Of a stretch of 64,000 nucleotides of DNA, positions 36,848 through 48,671 are shown in pieces; the stretch's first letter is position 1, and each line of letters begins with the position of its first letter. The DNA comes from Plectrocnemia conspersa (lineage: Eukaryota; Arthropoda; Insecta; Trichoptera; Polycentropodidae), in NCBI GenBank assembly GCA_009617715.1, contig VTFK01000592.1:62001-126000 (forward strand). The letters are read 5' to 3'. A model generated the notes under the pieces. It was given only the letters and a program-made list of their open reading frames with translations, did no database searches and was not told where the DNA came from. Position numbers and translations under genes: made by a program.

Positions 36848-36945
36848 ACAGTTGCGAAACGTCTATTTACTGTTTAAATCTAAATGAAAGTTCTAAAACT
36901 AATTATAGTTTTTGCATTGACATTAGATTAATTAGTTTTGTCAAA
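36848..36945 (+). repeat. CAGTTGCGAAACG repeat, one-sided copy
   Basis: ACAGTTGCGAAACGTCTATT is followed by the interior seen at 23770-23830 (AAAGTTCTAAAACTAATTAT). The mirrored right end is missing. Confidence 0.6.
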
Positions 36946-37035
36946 ATTTAAAAGAAATATTGACCAAACATAATATTAAACCATTAAACTATTTAAATAA
37001 TGACCAATTAAATATAATTCATTGTACATTAAGGC

Positions 37036-37165
37036 AATGTTGCTCTGTGTACTAACACATATCGGTACCACCCCTCAGGGCAACCGACTAATCACAGGGC
37101 ATAAATTCAAATCACGTGTTGAACAATGTGCGCACTGGATGTTGAAAATAAACAGACTAAGTAGC
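37036..37165 (+). repeat. Three-copy dispersed repeat, copy 2
   Basis: This is the best-preserved member: ACACATATCGGTACCACCCC, then GGGCAACCGACTAATCACAG and AATTCAAATCACG. The 73-codon frame at 37022-37243 runs across it but is not shared by the other copies, so it is not considered a gene. Confidence 0.5.
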
Positions 37166-37959
37166 TACATCGAATGGTTTAAAAACGAGCATATTTTGTG
37201 CCAGTTTATGAAAAATCTTGATTTAAGAGAGTGTCAGTCGTAGCATAAACAAGTTGATTAAAAACAGAACAAACTAAGCCTGAATGTTTGTAGCCCTATT
37301 ACGGTGTAGCGATTAGTATTTTCGCTTCAAGCTGTTTCAATTCTAAATCGATAGTAAATCGATTGATAAATAGATGAATAGTTACTCATATATTATTTTC
37401 TTTTTATATTTTAAAATAGGCCAGGATGATTCAAGTCTTAAGTATTTGTGAGCTATTATTATAATTCGATTGTAAAATTAACCATAGGCACGATGTTGGC
37501 AAGTAATAAATTACTAAGCGAAGTACAAAGGAGAGCCATTGGCATTCTCAATTTAACTGTGACAGTAGAAATTAATACGTAACTGTCACTAAGTGCTAGT
37601 AATCAATTTAGATTATTTAAATACATATCAATTTGATGAACGCTAGTTTATTTACATCCGCTAATCCGGAGTGAAGTTTCTCGGAAATTCAACCACGGTT
37701 TATGCAAACTAGCACATATGCACATATGTAATAAACACAGTTATCATGCATGCGAGCAATCGGAGAGGTCGCAATTGTATGACAAACTCGCAAGACAAAC
37801 AATTTCGATCGACGATGACATCACACTTTTAAAATGGTGCAAGGTCGATAGCAGAGGGTGACGTTTGAAAATAAAACTCGCAAAAAGAGGGTGAATCGGG
37901 GAAGAAGCGTCTGACGCGACCTACCCCACGCCGAAGGTTTTAAACGATAGTGTACTTAC

Positions 37960-38101
37960 GGTGGAGGAAGTCTAGGAGCGACATTTCAGTGGAAGGGAGA
38001 AGGAATTCGGATCGCGTGTCGGATAAAAAAACTCAGCCTTGAGGCGATTTCTTCAGGAAAATGGAGAGCAGCGGCATAGTTTGTGGCGTAGAAACACTTA
38101 C
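37960..38101 (-). other. Possible exon beginning at ratchet site 1
   Basis: On the minus strand the segment starts at the acceptor half of the ratchet site (TTCAG|GTAAGTG) and ends at a second good donor, CTCCACC|GTAAGTAC (donor GT at 37958-37959), giving 142 nt. The DNA is clearly richer in GC than its surroundings. An ATG at 37984 in the context GAAATG opens MSLLDFLH before the donor, leaving phase 1. It could be a recursive-splicing exon, an alternative first or untranslated exon, or a chance pair of splice sites. Nothing in the peptide is recognisable. Confidence 0.35.
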
Positions 38102-38128
38102 CTGAAACAATAAAAGAAAAACATGCTA
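38094..38128 (-). other. Candidate recursive splice site (ratchet point) 1
   Basis: The minus strand reads TTATTGTTTCAG|GTAAGTG with a long pyrimidine-rich run upstream (TTTTTCTTTT). The juncture lies between 38102 and 38101, so removing the upstream intron part would regenerate a near-consensus 5' splice site. The core matches the site at 7986 over 21 bp, but the flanks are unrelated, which argues against a shared repeat. It lies 16.9 kb downstream of the first-exon donor at 55042. Confidence 0.6.
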
Positions 38129-38514
38129 TAGTTCAAGTGTTATATAAAGGTCCTGGCTATGTATGATTTGCATCCCGAGACCAATATGATCGCGAGATCG
38201 GGATATGAAAGAACGTTGGAACGCGACACAGTTAGTCCAAATTAGAAGTTAAAACCGCAAATGTGCCCCAATACGGCGCTTTCAGCGATACACCCCGCAT
38301 ACATAGGAATATGCATGTTTAAAGTTAGCAGTAAAAAACGAACCCATTTGGTTACGTCGCAAAGGAGCAATGTTCGTCGGTTATTGCTACAGTTTTGCAT
38401 TTCAGCTCGGCGAACAATTTAAACTTTGCGACATGGTGCGTGTAAAAATATGAATGTAGATATATAATATAGTATAACATGTAAAAAAAAAACCGCGAAT
38501 TTGTATGATAAATA

Positions 38515-39240
38515 TAGGTTGGTCTGAAAAGTTTATTATTAACCTATTTTTGAGTGACAATCATTTTGTAACAAAGTGACATATTTTCATTTTTTACTAA
38601 GCTATGTCGAGATATTTAGGAGGTATATTTTGATAAAGAAAAATTTACGTCGATCTAATCAATACAAATGTATTAAACGTTTACTGAAAAATCATTTGTA
38701 TGGCGAATGGACGACAAAATAAAATAAATTAATTGTGACAAGATAAACTATTTTTTTTAAATATTAGTTAGCAGTTTTTCATAACGTATTCTTTTTTGCA
38801 GGATTTTGTCTGCCACGTTATAATTTTTTTAGTTTTTTGAGTAACCATTTTGAAACGAAGTGACATATTTTCTATTTTTTACTAGTCTATGTCAAGATAT
38901 TTTGGTCTATTTTATAAAGAAAAGTACACGTCGGTCTGATCAAAACAAAGATTGGGAAAATTTGGAGATTAAAAAAAATTTGTGGGGGTTCTTCTTCAAA
39001 TTAGTGCACTTAATCACCGTAACCACGGTAATACTAAGGATGAACGTGACAAAAGACTAACTGAACGGACCATTACAATAGCCCTTGTTATGTTCAAGGG
39101 AAAAGGGGTAACAAATAAATATCACGTCGGGTCACCACTTGACAGGGCTGTGAGATATATTTTTTATACAAACATTACAATTGAATGTAAGCGGTTTCGC
39201 ATAGTGGCCACTAAATTTATAGTTACAAAATAAGCTAGTT
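38515..39240 (+). repeat. Repeat with mariner-like end and internal duplication
   Basis: TAGGTTGGTCTGAAAAGTTT at 38515 resembles the terminus of mariner elements of the TTAGGTTGGC type. Two related stretches follow 286 bp apart (38553-38670 and 38839-38950). They share AAGTGACATATTTTC, TTTTTTACTA and CTATGTC, and a trace reappears near 39296. The frames at 38860-39060 and 38982-39233 do not resemble transposase. The right terminus was not found. Confidence 0.45.
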
Positions 39241-39363
39241 TTTTCAATTTTATTATAATGGAGTTTATATTTTTAAACATTTTCCATTATTTTTCCAAAG
39301 TGACATATTCTTATATTGACAATGTGTTAATAACGATTTCAAAACAGATGATAATCCTCTATT

Positions 39364-39440
39364 CAGTGGCGTAGCTAGGAAGCGGACCGTCCCGAGCGGC
39401 AATTACTTGGGAGCGGCATTTTAGTGATGGAAGGACCGCT
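39364..39440 (+). repeat. CAGTGGCG-family hAT MITE, left end only
   Basis: CAGTGGCGTAGCTAGGAAGC, then GAGCGGCATTTTAGTGATGG, follows the start of the complete copies at 59970 and 60700. No right end follows. Confidence 0.7.
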
Positions 39441-39522
39441 CGTGTAATATGGTTCTTAAACTAAATGCGTAAAAGATGTGAAAACAATAAATGGTCTAAC
39501 ATATGTTGATTTGATAAGCGGA

Positions 39523-40175
39523 AGAAGAAGAAGTATAGAGAGACAGACGTCGCATCTCGCACATGCTCCATAGTTTATATGCACTTCGATATTACACTAG
39601 GTTTTAAGAATATTATAGCTATTATTACCGATATTACTACTGATTTCTAATATGAGAGTATTGTTTAAAGTGAATTAAAAATAAATTTTGGTCAATAAGA
39701 GGGCGCGAAAACAATTGTCGCTTCTCAGAAGTCAAAAATTCACGTCAAAAACAAGAACGCTCGGTAACGAGCGTTCCCACTCCGACGGCAGCAAAACGAT
39801 TTTATTGCTTTTGACGTGGATTTTTGACTTCTGAGAAGGGATAATTATTTTTTGCGCTCACCTATTGGGCAAAATTCGGTTTAGATATGCTTAATACGAT
39901 TCTCACATATTGTAAATCTCGCTCTGTTCTAACACGCAATAAAAAACGCATGGGAGAAGTCGTAACATACATGAACAAACAATAATATAATTTTATTTGC
40001 ATCAAAGGACAAACAAATCGGCACGATGTAGACTAAGCGCGGCTTATCAAATAGGCACTATTCCTATATTGTGTAGAATAAATTGGCGAAACAAAAACAA
40101 AGAAGATGTTTAAAAACGTAATTTAAAATCATAGCTTCGAGAAATATCATATGGTGGACAAATATAAACAAACTA
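39523..40175 (+). repeat. Dispersed repeat with large central palindrome, copy A
   Basis: The family is recognised from blocks shared in order with 50866-51715: GACAGACGTCGCAT, TTACCGATATTACTAC, TTTTGGTCAATA, CTTCTCAGAAGT, AAATCGGCACGATGT and AAAGA(A/G)GATGTTTAAAAACG. In this copy CTTCTCAGAAGTCAAAAATT (39721) is mirrored at about 39805-39838 to give arms of about 34 bp around an inner hairpin GAACGCTCG/CGAGCGTTC (39755-39776). No transposase frame or clean ends were identified. Confidence 0.6.
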
Positions 40176-43100
40176 ATTAATTGTAATGTATAACATACAT
40201 ACATAAAATATATGTAGTGTTTAGTTAGTGTAAAAAAATTCTGTGCGTTTATGATTTAAATTAAATTAAATTTTAATAAATATTTTTTCACTAAATAATA
40301 AATTTAGAAGTTAAAATATTTAAGATAGGTATAATTATTTAAACAAAACTTTGAAATGTAAATAAATTACATTATTTCTTGATTTAAATGAATTTAATTT
40401 ACAGAATACAGATAAATTTAGAATTTCATTTAGGAAACTAAAAAGCTGAGGTGCAATAAAAAATTTAAGTAAGAAGAAGAGGAAGGTTCCTAAATTTAAA
40501 CTGTCAAATTGAAATTTTGATTAAAATTAGTATTTCATAATTAATTACAATTTGTTACAAAACTATTGTGGTTGATAAATTTGTCAGTTTTAAAATATTC
40601 CTAGAATAACGGATAAACAATTCGATAACTTATATTACACCGCATATGAAATTAATGTAATTTTTATAAAGTTGTATCTAAAAAAAGATTTAATTTCGGT
40701 TGGTCATAATATATAAATTTTAAAGTCTACAGATAAGAGTAAATTTTCACATGAAACCAAAGTAAGATTGAAAAAACGGCAAAGAAACATTTCAGAACCA
40801 CCTTTTGTCCGTGAGTGTGAGATAATATTAATATATGAATTTGCTTATCGTAAAAACACGTGAAATGGCTCACCCATCCCAATATATTGTTGACAGCAAA
40901 AATGTGTTTCTATTGTGATTTATGGGATTAACAGAAACTTTATGACGTACCGACCATTGTCAACTCTCGCGGATTATAAACTTTCAAGCATCATAAAATT
41001 TTGAATGAAAATTTTATAATATTCTATTTATGAATCACCTAAAGGTACATGTAGAATTTGCTCTTTTCAGATTAGCAAAAGTGAAGAATCGATAATAAAT
41101 ATTAATTATTATCTAATTAAATAATTTATTCTGTGTAATTGGTATCAAAATTGCATTGGAGTATTAAAAAAAATCTGTTCACATCTCTTGCTAGAGAGCT
41201 AACCATCAACCGATGAATAACGAGCGATCATAAATAATAACAATAATAATTTAAATGCTATTTTTTTGTGTACGACCGTCCCCCGAGTATACCCCGTGTT
41301 TTTATAAATACAATTTTTTTTAACGAAACGTGTCATAAAATTTACATTGTGTGTTACCACTTAATTTCTAAATGAGTTTTGCGAAATTCAAGAAGAATCT
41401 TGAAAATTGTGTGAGATATATATTCCATATGGAGAAATCAAATATATTGAAATTAAAATAGCTGGGTATTTCTACTAGGTTATTTTAAAAACGTGCATGT
41501 GCTCGGGTACCTGGTTCCGATTCTACCAGGGTCGGAAGCTCAAGACAGATTTTTAATTAGATAATTGTATGGGGGGAGGAATGTTAAGGAGCAAATCCAA
41601 ACTATGTCACTGCCTCTATTGAACGCATATATAAATATTCCATAATCTACAAGCTTAAATTGTTTCAAATAAATATGATTTCAATCCTCGATTCCCACAA
41701 TCACAACTCCACAACCGATTCTAAAATCCCAATAGCACCACCACCGTCATCAATCTCGGATTAAGCCAAATTTGCATGTAAACACAGATCGTTCGCAGAA
41801 TACATTGCGTGACATTCATTCCCTAGTTTACATTGCGATTGTGTGAGGCTTTACTTACACACCGGACAACGAGACTCGAATATCAATGCATTTTATTTAT
41901 TCGCAATCAAAATTCAATCGATGATATAAGTTATTCTTTGTTCAGTTTAAATCATGAACGAGCGCTCGTTGAAGCGTCTGCTTGTTCCACATTGTTTCGT
42001 TATTCGAACGAATCACGGCCAATTGAAGACGCTGGCTGATCCGAGTCAATTGGATCGAGAAAGATCTAGATGCAGCAACCCATGTACATATATAGTATAT
42101 ATATTTTAACTTTGTCAAGAGCGAGCAAAATCTATTCAGGTATGAAGATCCATTCTAAATGAATGCGCACTAAGAAATTCGATACGTGGAATTGAAAATA
42201 TGCATGATACTGTTCCGAATCATATAGCTGTCATCAAACGCATAAGGGATAGAATGGAACACGACCCTCAGTGATCAGAATGTCTAATGTCTCATGTGTT
42301 TAATCGACTTAAAATACCGACAAGAATATTTAGATCATTTTCAATTGACTAGCGCCCACGCTAGACAAACGACGGCGGCCGTGAACCGTAAACCTGTCGT
42401 TGTGTGTTGCGAAAAGAACGTATTTTTCGAACGGGGTTCCAAACGATAATTGTCAGCGAAAGGTCAATCTTCAAAGTCTGGAGAGCGAGAGCGTAATCTA
42501 TTTGTCAATACCGTAACGCAGAATGAGTCAGTTGTTGTTCTTGAGATTAATGAGCAATGTGTTATATCAATTGACGAAATACGGAAGTGAATGAGATTTT
42601 TTTATTTACACGAGCGATTCTAAATATTTCAATATTTCATTGTATACAGAGATGCCTCTTCAGATGCACCCCACACAAAATTCCATCTCCAAACTACTCC
42701 GTTCTACCCTTGTGTGTGTAACGAGCGGAGTTTTCCTCCGCGCAACAATGGCATATGTGATTCAACAATGTATTCAAAAATGAAATCCCTCAGAGCTTCG
42801 CATATTTGAATGTATTATTTTCAGTACAACCAAATAGTGCTAGATATTTCCTTATTCATACATATCATATAATGATTGTTCGAATAAATATATTTTACAT
42901 AAACATCTGACGTATTTCGCGATTACGTTAACCTCAAACCGACCTGGGGTGCTTAGAAAAGCAGAATGTAATTTGATCAATATAATCAGTAACACGAATA
43001 TCTAATTGAAGCTAAAAACATAGCATTATAACTCTGAAACAATGATCTACGATTTTTTTTAAATTATATTTTAAATTATAATTTTTATTAACCTTTAGAA

Positions 43101-43584
43101 TATCGTATGCCATACTCAATATAATTTATATTTTCTTAAGCCTTTTTGAGTGTCTTGATGATGAAATTTCCAGTTCTATAATTCGTTAGATACTGCTAAT
43201 GATGACGAAAACTAATTCTTTTACAAATATGTAGCTGACAATGATTATTTGACAAAAAACATTTGCGTTATTGTGAAAATAATATATTTGTTAGTGACTA
43301 TAATTTAGAAACCAAGGAAAATATTTATTTGTTTATGAGTTTAAATCGTTAACATATATTTATTCACAATGACAGTTATGAAAAACGCTCATGGAGTATT
43401 TTAATGCAATTGGGTAAATGTGACATTCCAAGACAACGACCATTTTTCTTAAGCAATGAGTCAAACCAAAAAGTCAAAGTTTTTTTAGAAGCCTGTCGAC
43501 TTATTTCAATTATTTTTTACCGATAAATGGATTAAAAATGAATGTAGAAAATTAAAATAACTTACTTTTCCAAAAAAAGATATA
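40176..43584. other. AT-rich stretch without recognised gene
   Basis: No supported gene was found. A minus-strand GTAAGTAAAG near 41857 and a plus-strand CTATTCAG|GTATGA near 42136 are isolated splice-like strings with no open exon beside them. The 68-codon frame at 41833-42039 is unassigned. Confidence 0.35.
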
Positions 43585-43977
43585 TACTCCGTTTCTTTTA
43601 ACAGAGTCACTTTGAGGTCTATCCAATTCATAATTGAAAAAAACCTGATAACTTTGGGTGTTCGCCCTACCAATTTGCTCTAAAGTACAAGATGCGGATA
43701 TACGTTCTATATACTTATAATTACTCCTTTTTATATTTTAAACAAATTTAAAAAAATTAGATATTTTACTACATTTTTTATTTTGAAATAGTGAAAGTTA
43801 AATGTTATAAAAATCAATAATTAATCAAACGTTATCAATAGCGATAACAATTTGAAGACGTCCGTGCGCTGCGAGTGTCTGAATAATAATAAAGCAATTG
43901 AAACGTACATATATGACAACTTTGCTGTTGTGAGATACGAGATAAATCTCAGTGACTCTGTTAAATGAAACGAAGTA
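43585..43977. mobile_element. MITE with TA-flanked ends TACTCCGTTTC
   Basis: The left end TACTCCGTTTCTTTTAACAG and the mirrored right end (ending GAAGTATA at 43978) match over about 28 bp (common core TTTAACAGAGTCACT). The element is flanked by TA, consistent with a Tc1/mariner-type MITE. It is about 393 bp and non-coding. Its interior (TTCATAATTGA, GCTCTAAAG, ATACGGATATAC-type blocks) recurs at 56810-56915 without these ends. Confidence 0.6.
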
Positions 43978-44034
43978 TAGTACAATTATGTGTAACAGAA
44001 GGGATTTTCATAAGAGAGAAGTTGTATAGATGAA

Positions 44035-44165
44035 AGAACAATAATATTATAGTATTTGTATGGAAGGACACAAAAATTGTCACGATATGCACTACGCGTG
44101 GTTCATTTAATTGGTACTATTTCCTCTATTATGTGAAAAGTAAGTACCCAAAAAGCAGCAAAAAA
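44035..44165 (+). repeat. Partial third copy of the 39.5/50.9-kb repeat
   Basis: GAACAATAATATTATAG, TGTCACGATATGCACTACGC and TTGGTACTATTTCCTCTATT follow the right third of the copies at about 39980-40080 and 51510-51600 (CGGCACGATGT, CTATTCCTATATT). Confidence 0.5.
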
Positions 44166-44194
44166 AAAATTTTATAATTAAAAAAAAAACTAAG

Positions 44195-44275
44195 AACGGA
44201 CACCCGCGTCCAAGCGGCATTCATGTCGTCGTTCGTAAATGGACACCGGCGTCCTTACGGCATTTAAACGGTTAA
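44195..44275 (-). repeat. TTAA-target element end with duplicated motif
   Basis: Read on the minus strand from TTAA at 44272-44275 the sequence is CCGTTTAAATGCCGTAAGGA, then GGACGCCGGTGTCC and again GGACGCGGGTGTCC. TTAA plus a CCNTTT start fits a piggyBac-like terminus with duplicated subterminal palindromes. The other end was not found. Confidence 0.5.
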
Positions 44276-44779
44276 GTAAACATTGTTCAAATCTGGACTT
44301 CAAATTTGTGAAAACTCGCTGGGACATTGCGCGTGGAATAGTAACCATTTGTTCTCGAATATTATCTTTCAATTGAACTATCTTAGTTAAAACAGAGAAA
44401 AAAGTCAGGACTCATCGAAGGCCATGGAATATCACCACGATGCGAAATGAATTTTCACAAATTTGAGGTGCAGGTTTGAAAAATGTTGCAATGGTGCACA
44501 TCTGGATAATATTATTTTTAAAATATGCTTTTCCTGAATGTTTACTTTAATATGAATTCAATGTTTTTTGATAAGATTTATAGTTTAATTTATTCCAAAA
44601 AGTTTATCTTAATGGCCCAACCTGTATAAGCACACATTGGCAAATCTAAAGCAGAGCAGCCTTAAAGCTTTTATTGAAATTGACGCACTGATCGTAAGAA
44701 TCTGTGATTATTTATTATGATTTTTATTAAAATCACAATTGATATTCATTTTTTGCAAATAGCTTTAAGTGCAGAAACA

Positions 44780-44862
44780 AGTATCATTTCATATTTATAA
44801 TGTTACTTATATGAAAAAAGCATGGTAATAGTCCGCAAGGTTCGAAAGCTTGGCAACCGCTG
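44780..44862 (-). repeat. hAT (Charlie-like) element end
   Basis: On the minus strand from 44862 the DNA reads CAGCGGTTGCCAAGCTTTCG, then AACCTTGCGGAC, the usual layout of hAT termini. The far boundary is undefined. Confidence 0.55.
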
Positions 44863-46454
44863 CTCTAAGACTGTTAATTATAACAGGATACTAAGACAAT
44901 CAAAAATGAATCGAATTTGATCTGTATACTTCTAAATAGTACGACTTGTTTTAATCTTTGGCTGCGGCATTAGTATCTTGATACCACATTAACCGTAACC
45001 ATGATATATTTCGTACTACAGGGCCCCAATGCAAGCTATTTTTAAAATAAAAATGTGTCCGATTTGTCAAGGACTTTTATTACCCAAATGGAGCCTCCAG
45101 GTGCCGTTTCCGGGCAATTTGCAAATGTTAAAACCCTAAGTGCTAGGGTTGTCACAACAAAACAGTCATTATTTATAAAATATCTTTGACGAATGGGAGA
45201 TAAAGACGATGTAGGAGCAATAGTATTGACGTTTAACTCCATCTCTGGTAAATCCCTTGGTGAAAGCATAAATTCCAGGTGGTCATTTGCGGACGATCAT
45301 TCGATAATTACAGCAATATACACATATTGTTGCTAAACGCATTAATACAGTTTTAATGTGTGGTAATTGATGATAATCAAACAGTGTAAAAATAAAATGG
45401 ACAAATTGAGATTAGTCTCAATGCTATATTCGAGCACATAAAAACAAGATCCAAGCTTTCCAATCTACCGCAGCTGGCCGATTAACTGGCAAAAAAATTA
45501 ATACGTTTTTTTTTCCCGGGGAACAATCGAGTCGAACAGAGTGCAATTGGGAGCCTGATCGATGGACTGGGCGTGCTCAGGTAAATTGCATTCGTTTCCG
45601 CCCGGAGCGTGTGCGCTCTATTCCTCCTCGATGCAATCCGTTTCGCGAGAACGAGTATTGGCAAAAAATGCACCTGACAAAGCGCCTAGCCGGAGCAATT
45701 AATCACGGTATGAAATCGCATTCTGCGAAGTTCGCTCGCGAGGAATTCCCGCAGACGTGTCACACGGATGTGTGAAAGATTTGGCAGCGGCGGAGCAACG
45801 CGACTATAAATAGTATAGTTTTCCTCTACGGATCGTAAAGCTAAAAGTTGTCAAAGCTTATTTTCGTATATGTAGTATATTTTATTTTTGACTTTGGCTA
45901 GGGTTGACGGCGCTAAGCTTTCTCCGTTGTGTATTGTATTTTTTTTTAGTATTTTAATATCTGCAGTTTATCATTGTACGTCAAACGCAAGTCTTACATC
46001 TGCAATGTATTAAACATATTTACGAGTGAGTAGCGCGAGATTATGGGCGCGTTTAATGTACATTTCGATACATTTGACGTGCTATGTTGGGTGACACAGA
46101 TAGTCGAGACTTAAAAGTTTAAATACCCATATTTTATTATGAAAATTAAATAAATCAAAATAGTTTTACGATATTCTTATATTAAGCTTGTGAAGCATTC
46201 ATAATATAGTTCTGCAATAAAACACTAATAACCGATTGGGGTCAACGATATACCCCATTAAACAAAAATATATCATTTTAATGTATTAAGACGCCCCTAA
46301 ACTTGGAACAAAGACAAAAGCAACAAATTTCCATTGTTTGATAAGAGTGTCTGCTAGTTTATCCAACTAAAGATGATCTTTAAGACGCCCTGTTATCTAT
46401 TATTAGACGCATATTTACGCAAGTATATTACTAGTAGCCTAAGTTTATATCTGC
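44863..46454. other. Stretch with unassigned open frames, no supported gene
   Basis: At 45042-45300 both strands are open: minus 45042-45269, and a plus-strand frame reading MEPPGAVSGQFANVKTLSAR with one stop. The composition is protein-like, but neither frame matches a family I know. The GC-rich patch at 45480-45800 and the string at 46234-46262 (GATTGGGGTCAACGATATAC, then CCCCATTAA) have no clear role. Confidence 0.3.
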
Positions 46455-46560
46455 AATAAGTATTATTACTTTGCAATATGACGGGCGTTAGCCCTTGCGT
46501 TACAACGGGGTAAACACAATCAATGACTGAAATCAGTGATACATATTATATGAACTATTA
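46455..46560 (-). repeat. SINE 3' end fragment
   Basis: The minus strand reads TGATTTCAGTCATTGATTGT, GTTTACCCCGTTGTAACGCA and GGGCTAACGCCCGTCAT, the 3' part of the SINE family described at 55880-56245. The tRNA-like head is absent. Confidence 0.55.
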
Positions 46561-48671
46561 ATAAGATTTATACTACTAGTTTATCGTACTGGTTATCATG
46601 TTAAAAAAACTATACGAAAAAGGTACTTTGTCACGGGGCAAATATTTAAATGTTTCCTAAACGAAACAAAAATCATACGTATGTTTTTTTATGTAATTGA
46701 GTTAAATTATCCTGAATAAAAGACATTCGTCTGAATCTTGTTTGAAACTAAAGAAGAGAAAAAGTATAGTGAAACGATATTATGCTTTAAAATATCGATT
46801 TACAAATTGATCAGAATAGAAGATCACACATAACCCGCCGTTCAAAGAGATAGATTGGACGCATTTTCATTAGTTCAAATGTTTTCCTTTATACATAATC
46901 GATCAAGAAAATGGCCAAATAGCCTTAGTTCTCTCTAAAAAAAGTAAGAAAAACGGGAAGATCGATCACGCACGTCAAAGCATTCCACGCTTAGATTATC
47001 GCTTCCCCATCGCTCTAAATCCCCTGTCAAAACGGTTCAATTCTCGCCAAGAACTTCATCGGACGCCGGTTCAAATTAGGAATTCCGGACGTTCCGATCT
47101 CCAGTCGTGACAATGCTTCTATATTCGGATATAGATAGATGGATAGGAGCGCGAATCGAATACCAAATCCGAATGCAAATACAAGGCGAACGAAGCAAGC
47201 AGAGAATAAACAAAACGCCCGCGCTAAATGCCAACTTTTTATTTCGCCTCGGTGGAGGACGGAAGAACTCTGCCGGAAAGACGGAGAAGGGGGAAATTCA
47301 AAATTCTCGGAAGATAAAAGCTCTCCGGTGGAGCTAACGTAATAACAGAAGTGGATGAAAAGGTGAGCGAAGGGGTTAACGACGGTGTTTACGGCCCGCA
47401 CATTATTACATACGCATATGTGAAAATTGGCGTGGAGAAGAAGGCGAATGGCGGTGCAAAAGTACATAGAAAAAAATCGTAAAATGAACGATTTTCGACG
47501 GGAATTTAGCGTTGGTTAAGATACCAAAGTGTCGAGTGGCAGTTCTAGATATGCTAAGAGTTGATCTATTTTTTTTTTCGGTGTTTTTTTAGTACGAGTC
47601 TTCCCATGGCTCGTTAACACATGTGAAGCAGTAGATGTTTTTTTCTTATGGAATATTGTTGAACGTCTACAGTATAAAGAATATATCCTGATTTTTAAAC
47701 GCGCCACTTATAAACGAGGGATAACAAACTTGAGACATGTATTATATTCTATGAATATAAAAAACATGACATTTTTAGCAAAGATAAAACCAAAGAAACG
47801 CAGATGAAACATACTTGCGCGGCGGAAAAAAAGAGACTGGACTTTAAATTATATGATCTGGTAACCCTAGGCGAAATTGAGATGATTTAGGTATGAAAAT
47901 AAAAGCAAATCGTTAGAGAAATAATAAACAAGATTTATTAGAAACGAGAGAACGTAACATATGAAACATTAATACTGCAATGTAAGATAAAGGATAAGTG
48001 CACATTCTCAGTAAAATACTGTCACGTGTTTTAAACAGTAATATGCATGTATCTCGACCTAAAATTATGTCTTTAGATAAAGTAATTCAGTAGTGTTCAA
48101 ACTTTTGATTTTATAAATAAAATAGTGTCGTAGTAGCATACGACAGTATTTAATTAGAGCTTTCAAGTGAACTAGCTACAAGTAGCATTAAAAATGTACC
48201 TTATCACCTTTTTTTATTTTAAATGTCAATTATGTAATGCAATAATGAATGCACAAAGAGCAATAAATATGAAACATAAGAGTAAAAAGTTGTGTATGAA
48301 TATTTTAAAATGTAATATTGTATTGTACAGTTGCGTACAAAAACGAATCATATCTCGAAATCATAAATATTTGTTTCCACTCATTTAGAGATTCGTCTAC
48401 ATTGTTTTTAAGTGGTTACTTGGCAAATTATCCCGACAGCATTCGCGGTAATAATAATAAAAATAGTTTAATATATTACGATAATAACCAACATTTTTAG
48501 GTACAGGTCGGTTTTATACCGGCCACCAGCGCTTGGACGCGTATTACGAGCATACATATAATAAATCAATTTTGCACGTGCGAAAAGTCATCTTAAGATT
48601 CGACGACCGACAGGCCATTTATTCGTTGCGCGATGTCTGAAAACGGCTGCAACAAAACAATTAATTTGTTG
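46561..48671. other. Non-coding stretch with GC-balanced patch
   Basis: The part at 46980-47480 is GC-balanced, with opposing open frames (47027-47467 minus, 47107-47337 plus) and a plus-strand donor-like GAAAAG|GTGAGC at 47360. No acceptor-bounded exon or known domain was found. Confidence 0.35.

Noticed and set aside
47027..47467. 146-codon minus-strand frame as a gene
   Set aside because: It overlaps open plus-strand frames in a GC-balanced patch, shows no domain, and has no supporting splice or promoter signal.
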